Assembly: GCA_027886175.1 (NCBI GenBank) | Contig: JAJNNQ010000148.1 | Coordinates: 155,190-219,189, forward strand | Length of the DNA stretch: 64,000 nucleotides | Reading direction: 5' to 3' | Source of the DNA: Phylloscopus collybita | Taxonomy: Eukaryota; Chordata; Aves; Passeriformes; Phylloscopidae | In this document: piece by piece, positions 57,201-64,000 of the stretch | Position numbering within the stretch: the first letter of the stretch is position 1 | Layout: each line of letters begins with the position of its first letter | Program-made: the position numbers and the translations under genes | Notes under the pieces: model-generated | What the model saw: only the letters and a program-made list of their open reading frames with translations | What the model was told of the DNA's origin: nothing | The model's database searches: none

Positions 57201-60200
57201 GGGCAGACAAACTTCCACCTGGTGGTAGATTTCACCTGGGAGATATCCTCATTTCTATGGAACTTCAGCAGTCATAGCCACAGTGCCAGGCAGACAGCAT
57301 TAGACGCGAACGGTGGCCCATTTCTTTGGGAAACCAAAGTCTCCACCGCACGTTCCTGATGTCAGTTTTTAGGAGGCCTTTGGCACTACAAGGGCAGACA
57401 AACTTCCAACGGGTGGTAGATTGCACCTGGGAGACATCCTCATTTGTGAGGGATTTCAGCAGGCATAACCCCAGTGCCAGGCAGACAGCATTAGACACGA
57501 ACGGTGGCCCTTTTCCGTGGGAAGCCAAAATCTCCACCCCACGTTGCTGATGTCATTTTGTAGGAGGCATTTTCCAATATAAGGGCAGAGAAACTTCCAT
57601 CTGGTTGTCGATTGCACCTGGGAGATATCCTCATTTCTATTGAATTTTAGTGGAATTTTAGTAGGAAGAAGCCCAGTGGCAGGCAGACAGTACTAGACAC
57701 GAACGGTGGCTCATTTCTATGGGAAACCAAAGTCTCCACACCACGTACCTGCTGCCCATTTCTAGGAGACCTTTGGCACTACAAGGGCAGACAAACTTCC
57801 ACCTTGTGGTAGATTGCACCTTGGAGATATCCTCATTTGTATGCAACTTCAGCAGTCATAACCACAGTGCCAGGCAGACAGCATTAGACGGGAACGGCGG
57901 TCCTTTTCCATGGGAAACCAAAGTCTCCACACCACATACCGGATGTCAGGTTTTAGGAGGCATTTGGCAGTACAAGGGCAGACAAACTTCCGTCTGGTGG
58001 TTGATTGCATCGGGGAGATATCCTCATTTGTATGGAATTTCAGCACGTAGAAACCCAGTGGCAGGCAGACAGCATTAGACACGAACGGTGGCCCATTTCT
58101 AAGGGAAACCAAAGTCTCCACCCCACGTTCCTGTTGTCCGTTTCTAGGAGGCCTTTGGCACTACAAGGGCAGACAAACTTCCACCTGGTGGTAGATTGCA
58201 CCTGGGAGATATCCTCATTTGTATGGAACCTCTGCAGTCCTAACTACAGTGCCAGGCAGACAGCATTAGTCACGAACGGTGGTCCTTTTCCATGGGAAAC
58301 CAAAGTCTCCACACAACGTTCCCGATGTCAGGTTTTAGGAGACCTTTGGCAGTACAAGGGCAGACAATCTTCCGTCTGGTGGTTGATTGCATCGGGGAGA
58401 TACCCTCATTTGTATGGAATTTCAGCAGGTAGAAGCCCAGTGGCAGGCAGACAGCATTAGACATGAACGGTGGCCCTTTTCCTATGGGCAACCAAAGTCT
58501 CCATGCCACGTTCCTGAAGTCAGGTTTTAGGAGACCTTTGGCAGTACAAGGGCAGACAAACTTCCATCTGGTGGGAAATTCTATTTGGGAGATAACCTCA
58601 TTTGTAGGGAATATTAGTAGGCATATGCCCACTGGCACTCAGACAGCATTAGACACGAACAGTGACCCTTTTCCATGGAAAAAGAAATTATCCATCCTAT
58701 GTTCCTGATGTCAGTTTGAAGGAGGCCTTTGGTACTACAAGGGCAGACAAACTTCCAACTGGCGGTAGATTGCACCTCGGAGATGTCCTCATTTGTATGG
58801 AATTTTAGTGGTATTTTAGTACTCAGCAGCCACGACAGAGAGCATTAAACATGAACGGTGGGCCTTTTCCATAGGAAACCAAAGTCTCCAGGTGAGGTTC
58901 CGAATGTCAGTTTGAAGGAGGCCTTTGTCACTGCAAGAGCAGACAAACTTCCATCTGGTGGCATATTGCGTCTGGGAGATATCCTCATTTGTATGTAATT
59001 TCAGTAGTCATAAGCCCAGTGGCAAGGGGGCAGTATTAAACACCAAGGGTGTCCTGTTTCCATGGGAAACCAAAGCGTCCTCTCCAGATTCCTGATGTCA
59101 GTTTGTAGGAGGCCATTGGCATTAAAAGGGTAGACAAACTTTCAACTGGTAGTAGACTCCATCTGGGAGATATCCTCATTTGTATGGAATTTTACTAGGC
59201 ATAAGCCCAGTGGCAGGCACATAGCATTAGACACAAACGGTGGCCCATTTCCATGGGAAACCAAAGTCTCCACCCCACGTTCCTGATGTCAGTTTTTAGG
59301 AGGCCTTTGGCACTACAAGGGCAGGCAAACTTCCACCTGGTGGTAGATTTCACCTGGGAGATATCTTCATTTGTATGGAACTTCAGCAGTCATAACGCCA
59401 GTGCCAGGCAGACAGCATTAGTCACGAACGGTGGTCCTTTTCCATGGGAAACCAAAGTCTCCACCCTAGGTTCCTGATGTCAGTTTGTAGGAGGCCTTTG
59501 GAACCACAAGGGCAAAGAAACTTCCATCTGGTGTTAGATTACACCTGGGAGATATTCTCATTTGTATGGAATTTTAGTGGAATTTTAGTAGGCAGAAGCC
59601 CAGCGGCAGGAAGACAGCATTAGACACGAACGGTGACCCATTTCCTTGGGAAACCAAAGTCTCCACCCCACGATCCTAATGTCATTTTCTAGGAGGCCTC
59701 TGGCACTACAAGAGGAGACAAACTTCCAACTTGTGGCATATTGCATCTGGGAGATATCCTCATTTGTATGTAATTTTAGTAGCCATAAGCCCACTGGCAG
59801 TCAGACAGCATTAGACACGAACGGTGTCCCTTTTCCATGGGAAACCAAAATCTCTGCCCCAGATTCCTGATGTCAATTTGTATGAGGCCTCTTGCTCTAC
59901 AGGGGCCAACAAACTTCCATCTGGTTGTAGATTGCACCTGGGAGACATCCTCATTTGTATGGAATTTTAGTGGAATTTTAATAGGCGGAAGCCTAGTGGT
60001 AGGCACACATTAGACACTAACGGTGGCCCATTTCCATGGGAAACCAAAGTCTCCACTCCAGGTTCCTGATGTCAGTTTGTAGGAGGCCTTTGGCACTACA
60101 AGGGCAGACAAAGTTTTGTCTGGTGGTTGATTGCATCGAGGAGATATCCTCATTTGTATGGAATTTCAGCAGGCAGAAGCCCAGTGGCAGGCAGACAGCA

Positions 60201-63198
60201 TTAGACACGAACAGTGGACCTTTACAATGGGAAACCAAAGTCTCCACCTCACGTTCCTGATGTCAGTTTGTAGGAGGCCTTTGGAACTACAAGGGCAGAC
60301 AAAATTCCATCTGGTGGTAAATTGCACCTGGGAGATATCCTCATTTGTATAGAATTATAGAGGAATTTAATTGCGCAGAATCCAGCGACAGGTAGACAGA
60401 ATTAGACATGAATAGTGGCCCTTTTCTAGGGGAAAACAAAGCCTCCAGGCCAGGTTCCTGATGTCAGTTTTTAGGAGGCCTTTGGCACTACAAGAACAGA
60501 CAAACTTCCAACTAGTGGCATATTGCAGCTTGGAGATATACTCATTTGTATGGAATTTTAGTGGAATTAAAGCAGGCAGAAGCGCAGTGTCAAGAAAACA
60601 GCATTGAAAACCAACGGTGGCCCATTTCTATGGGAAACCAAAGTCTCCACCCCACGTTCCTGATGTCCGTTTCTAGGAGGCTTTTGGCACTACAAGAGCA
60701 GACAAACTTCCAACTGGTGGCATATTGCATCGGGGAGATATCCTCATTTGTATGTAATTTTAGTGGAATTTTAGTAGGCATAAGCCCAGTGTATGGCAGA
60801 CAGCATTAGACACGAACGGTGACCCATTTCTAAGGAAAACCAAAGTCTCCACCCCACGTTCCTGATGTCCGTTTCTAGGAGGGCTTTGGCACTACAAGGG
60901 CAGACAAACTTCCACCTGGTGGTAGATTTCACCTGGGAGATATCCTCATTTCTATGGAACTTCAGCAGTCATAGCCACAGTGCCAGGCAGACAGCATTAG
61001 ACGCGAACGGTGGCCCATTTCTTTGGGAAACCAAAGTCTCCACCGCACGTTCCTGATGTCAGTTTTTAGGAGGCCTTTGGCACTACAAGGGCAGACAAAC
61101 TTCCAACGGGTGGTAGATTGCACCTGGGAGACATCCTCATTTGTGAGGGATTTCAGCAGGCATAACCCCAGTGCCAGGCAGACAGCATTAGACACGAACG
61201 GTGGCCCTTTTCCGTGGGAAACCAAAATCTCCACCCCACGTTGCTGATGTCACTTTGTAGGAGGCATTTTCCAATATAAGGGCAGAGAAACTTCCATCTG
61301 GTTGTCGATTGCACCTGGGAGATATCCTCATTTCTATTGAATTTTAGTGGAATTTTAGTAGGAAGAAGCCCAGTGGCAGGCAGACAGTATTAGACACGAA
61401 CGGTGGCTCATTTCTATGGGAAACCAAAGTCTCCACACCACGTACCCGCTGTCCATTTCTAGGAGACCTTTGGCACTACAAGGGCAGACAAACTTCCACC
61501 TTGTGGTAGATTGCACCTTGGAGATATCCTCATTTGTATGCAACTTCAGCAGTCATAACCACAGTGCCAGGCAGACAGCATTAGACGGGAACGGCGGTCC
61601 TTTTCCATGGGAAACCAAAGTCTCCACACCACATACCGGATGTCAGGTTTTAGGAGGCATTTGGCAGTACAAGGGCAGACAAACTTCCGTCTGGTGGTTG
61701 ATTGCATCGGGGAGATATCCTCATTTGTATGGAATTTCAGCACGTAGAAACCCAGTGGCAGGCAGACAGCATAAGACACGAACGGTGGCCCATTCTAAGG
61801 GAAACCAAAGTCTCCACCCCACGTTCCTGTTGTCCGTTTCTAGGAGGCCTTTGGCACTACAAGGGCAGACAAACTTCCACCTGGTGGTAGATTGCACCTG
61901 GGAGATATCCTCATTTGTATGGAACCTCTGCAGTCCTAACTACAGTGCCAGGCAGACAGCATTAGTCACGAACGGTGGTCCTTTTCCATGGGAAACCAAA
62001 GTCTCCACACAACGTTCCCGATGTCAGGTTTTAGGAGACCTTTGGCAGTACAAGGGCAGACAATCTTCCGTCTGGTGGTTGATTGCATCGGGGAGATACC
62101 CTCATTTGTATGGAATTTCAGCAGGTAGAAGCCCAGTGGCAGGCAGACAGCATTAGACATGAACGGTGGCCCTTTTCCTATGGGCAACCAAAGTCTCCAT
62201 GCCACGTTCCTGAAGTCAGGTTTTAGGAGACCTTTGGCAGTACAAGGGCAGACAAACTTCCATCTGGTGGGAAATTCTATTTGGGAGATAACCTCATTTG
62301 TAGGGAATATTAGTAGGCATATGCCCACTGGCACTCAGACAGCATTAGACACGAACAGTGACCCTTTTCCATGGAAAAAGAAATTATCCATCCTATGTTC
62401 CTGATGTCAGTTTGAAGGAGGCCTTTGGTACTACAAGGGCAGACAAACTTCCAACTGGCGGTAGATTGCACCTCGGAGATGTCCTCATTTGTATGGAATT
62501 TTAGTGGTATTTTAGTACTCAGCAGCCACGACAGAGAGCATTAAACATGAACGGTGGGCCTTTTCCATAGGAAACCAAAGTCTCCAGGTGAGGTTCCGAA
62601 TGTCAGTTTGAAGGAGGCCTTTGTCACTGCAAGAGCAGACAAACTTCCATCTGGTGGCATATTGCGTCTGGGAGATATCCTCATTTGTATGTAATTTCAG
62701 TAGTCATAAGCCCAGTGGCAAGGGGGCAGTATTAAACACCAAGGGTGTCCTGTTTCCATGGGAAACCAAAGCGTCCTCTCCAGATTCCTGATGTCAGTTT
62801 GTAGGAGGCCATTGGCATTAAAAGGGTAGACAAACTTTCAACTGGTAGTAGACTCCATCTGGGAGATATCCTCATTTGTATGGAATTTTACTAGGCATAA
62901 GCCCAGTGGCAGGCACATAGCATTAGACACAAACGGTGGCCCATTTCCATGGGAAACCAAAGTCTCCACCCCACGTTCCTGATGTCAGTTTTTAGGAGGC
63001 CTTTGGCACTACAAGGGCAGGCAAACTTCCACCTGGTGGTAGATTTCACCTGGGAGATATCCTCATTTGCATGGAACTTCAGCAGTCATAACGCCAGTGC
63101 CAGGCAGACAGCATTAGTCACGAACGGTGGTCCTTTTCCATGGGAAACCAAAGTCTCCACTCCAGGTTCCTGATGTCAGTTTGTAGGAGGCCTTTGGC
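54300..63198 (-). repeat. Higher-order repeat block of the satellite (period 3.7-3.9 kb)
   Basis: About 19-20 different monomers form a unit repeated in tandem: about 54.31-58.00, 58.00-61.70 and a truncated 61.70-63.198 kb. Landmark pairs include 54310/58005/61702, 55365/59253/62949, 55758/59646, 56148/60036, 57326/61023 and 57719/61416. Spacing is 3695-3697 bp where monomer counts agree, and 3888 bp where one monomer has been gained or lost. For example, 57135-57359 and 57326-57550 are adjacent near-duplicates in the first unit, where the second unit has one. Copies of the unit are far more alike than neighbouring monomers. Small length differences occur (TTTCTAAGGG against TTCTAAGGG near 61792). 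Confidence 0.9.
63197..63198. other. Second fold-back junction, satellite to satellite
   Basis: The - orientation array stops inside GGAGGCCTTTGGC and continues in + orientation with GCCAGTGGGCATATGCC. The join GGCCTTTGGCCAGTGGGC shares GC, a two-base microhomology. The sequence after it is the reverse complement of 62335 downward, or the equivalent part of the previous unit at 58.64 kb. The inverted arms are thus separated by a loop of about 0.86 kb. Confidence 0.88.
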
Positions 63199-64000
63199 CA
63201 GTGGGCATATGCCTACTAATATTCCCTACAAATGCGGTTATCTCCCAAATAGAATTTCCCACCAGATGGAAGTTTGTCTGCCCTTGTACTGCCAAAGGTC
63301 TCCTAAAACCTGACTTCAGGAACGTGGCATGGAGACTTTGGTTGCCCATAGGAAAAGGGCCACCGTTCATGTCTAATGCTGTCTGACTGCCACTGGGTTT
63401 CTACCTGCTGAAATTCCATACAAATGAAGATATCTCCCCGATGCAATCAACCACCAGACGGAAGATTGTCTGCCCTTGTAGTGCCAAAGGTCTCCTAAAA
63501 CCTGACATCGGGAATGTTGTGTGGAGACTTTGGTTTCCCATGGAAAAGGACCACCGTTCGTGACTAATGCTGTCTGCCTGGCACTGTAGTTAGGACTGCA
63601 GAGGTTCCATACAAATGAGGATATCTCCCAGGTGCAATCTACCACCAGGTGGAAGTTTGTCTGCCCTTGTAGTGCCAAAGGCCTCCTAGAAACGGACAAC
63701 AGGAACGTGGGGTGGAGACTTTGGTTTCCCTTAGAAATGGGCCACCGTTCGTGTCTTATGCTGTCTGCCTGCCACTGGGTTTCTACGTGCTGAAATTCCA
63801 TACAAATGAGGATATCTCCCCGATGCAATCAACCACCAGACGGAAGTTTGTCTGCCCTTGTACTGCCAAATGCCTCCTAAAACCTGACATCCGGTACGTG
63901 GTGTGGAGACTTTGGTTTCCCATGGAAAAGGACCGCCGTTCCCGTCTAATGCTGTCTGCCTGGCACTGTGGTTATGACTGCTGAAGTTGCATACAAATGA
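63197..64000 (+). repeat. 191/202-bp satellite, + orientation, after the second fold-back
   Basis: These four or so monomers are the reverse complement of the higher-order-repeat segment at about 61.54-62.335 kb (equivalently 57.84-58.64 kb). They show scattered differences, for example AATGCGGTTATCTCCC where the partner reads AATGAGGTTATCTCCC. The window ends inside this block, so its extent is unknown. Confidence 0.9.

Noticed and set aside
61416..62156. A 246-codon open frame, the longest in the window
   Set aside because: It consists wholly of satellite monomers of the higher-order repeat, and equivalent frames in the other copies are broken by one-base differences. The same DNA is open in several frames on both strands. 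No conserved protein features are visible.
1..64000. A diverged multigene family, such as receptor or zinc-finger genes, decayed into tandem pseudogenes
   Set aside because: Monomer length is not a multiple of three, frames change at each monomer boundary, both strands are equally open, and no cysteine-histidine, transmembrane or other repeated protein pattern is kept.
1..64000. Naming the satellite as a known avian centromeric repeat because 191 bp is a typical length
   Set aside because: Monomer length alone is not diagnostic, and I cannot compare the sequence with a database here.

Overview
This window is eukaryotic, almost certainly vertebrate, satellite DNA, and no gene can be supported in it. 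The best clue to the host is one retroviral solo LTR at 6021-6388. Its R/U5 landmarks (AATAAACGC, TTTGACC and CACATTGGTGT on the minus strand) and its 6-bp target-site duplication resemble avian alpharetrovirus-like elements. A bird genome, probably a centromeric, pericentromeric or otherwise heterochromatic block, is therefore the most likely source. This is an inference and was not tested by a database search.

Layout. (1) 1-29544: about 150 head-to-tail copies of a divergent satellite monomer, in what I call the + orientation. Monomers come in two sizes, about 191 and about 202 bp; the longer form carries an 11-bp internal duplication. The array is interrupted only by the solo LTR. (2) 29545-33403: an unrelated, GC- and CpG-richer tandem repeat with an exact 499-bp period. 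It has 5.6 units in + orientation, then a fold-back at 32358, then 2.1 units in - orientation. (3) 33404-63198: about 154 copies of the 191/202-bp satellite in - orientation. (4) 63197-64000: after a second fold-back, about four satellite monomers in + orientation again.

Blocks 1 and 3 are two arms of one large inverted repeat. Close to the centre, left coordinate x pairs with 62948-x. Moving outward the pairing sum changes in steps (62947, 63528, 66840, 66649, 66849, 67444, 67242). Each step matches one gain or loss of whole monomers in one arm: 581 bp, 3.3 kb, 191 bp, 201 bp, 595 bp and 202 bp. The arms can be followed from the centre to about 12.95 kb on the left and 54.29 kb on the right. 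Beyond that the right arm becomes a higher-order repeat of 3.7-3.9 kb (about 19-20 monomers), in two full copies plus a truncated third.

The left arm also holds an older direct duplication: about 5.45-13.89 kb matches 21.5-29.54 kb at an offset of 15.0-16.0 kb. The LTR sits in the first copy only. The order of events I infer is: direct duplication in the satellite; joining of the 499-bp array to its edge; inverted duplication with a fold-back inside the 499-bp array; monomer-register expansions, deletions and conversions in each arm; higher-order amplification and a second fold-back at the distal right end. The LTR entered at some point after the direct duplication.

The many open frames of 60-246 codons are by-products of a stop-poor repeat read in several frames on both strands. 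None looks like a gene.
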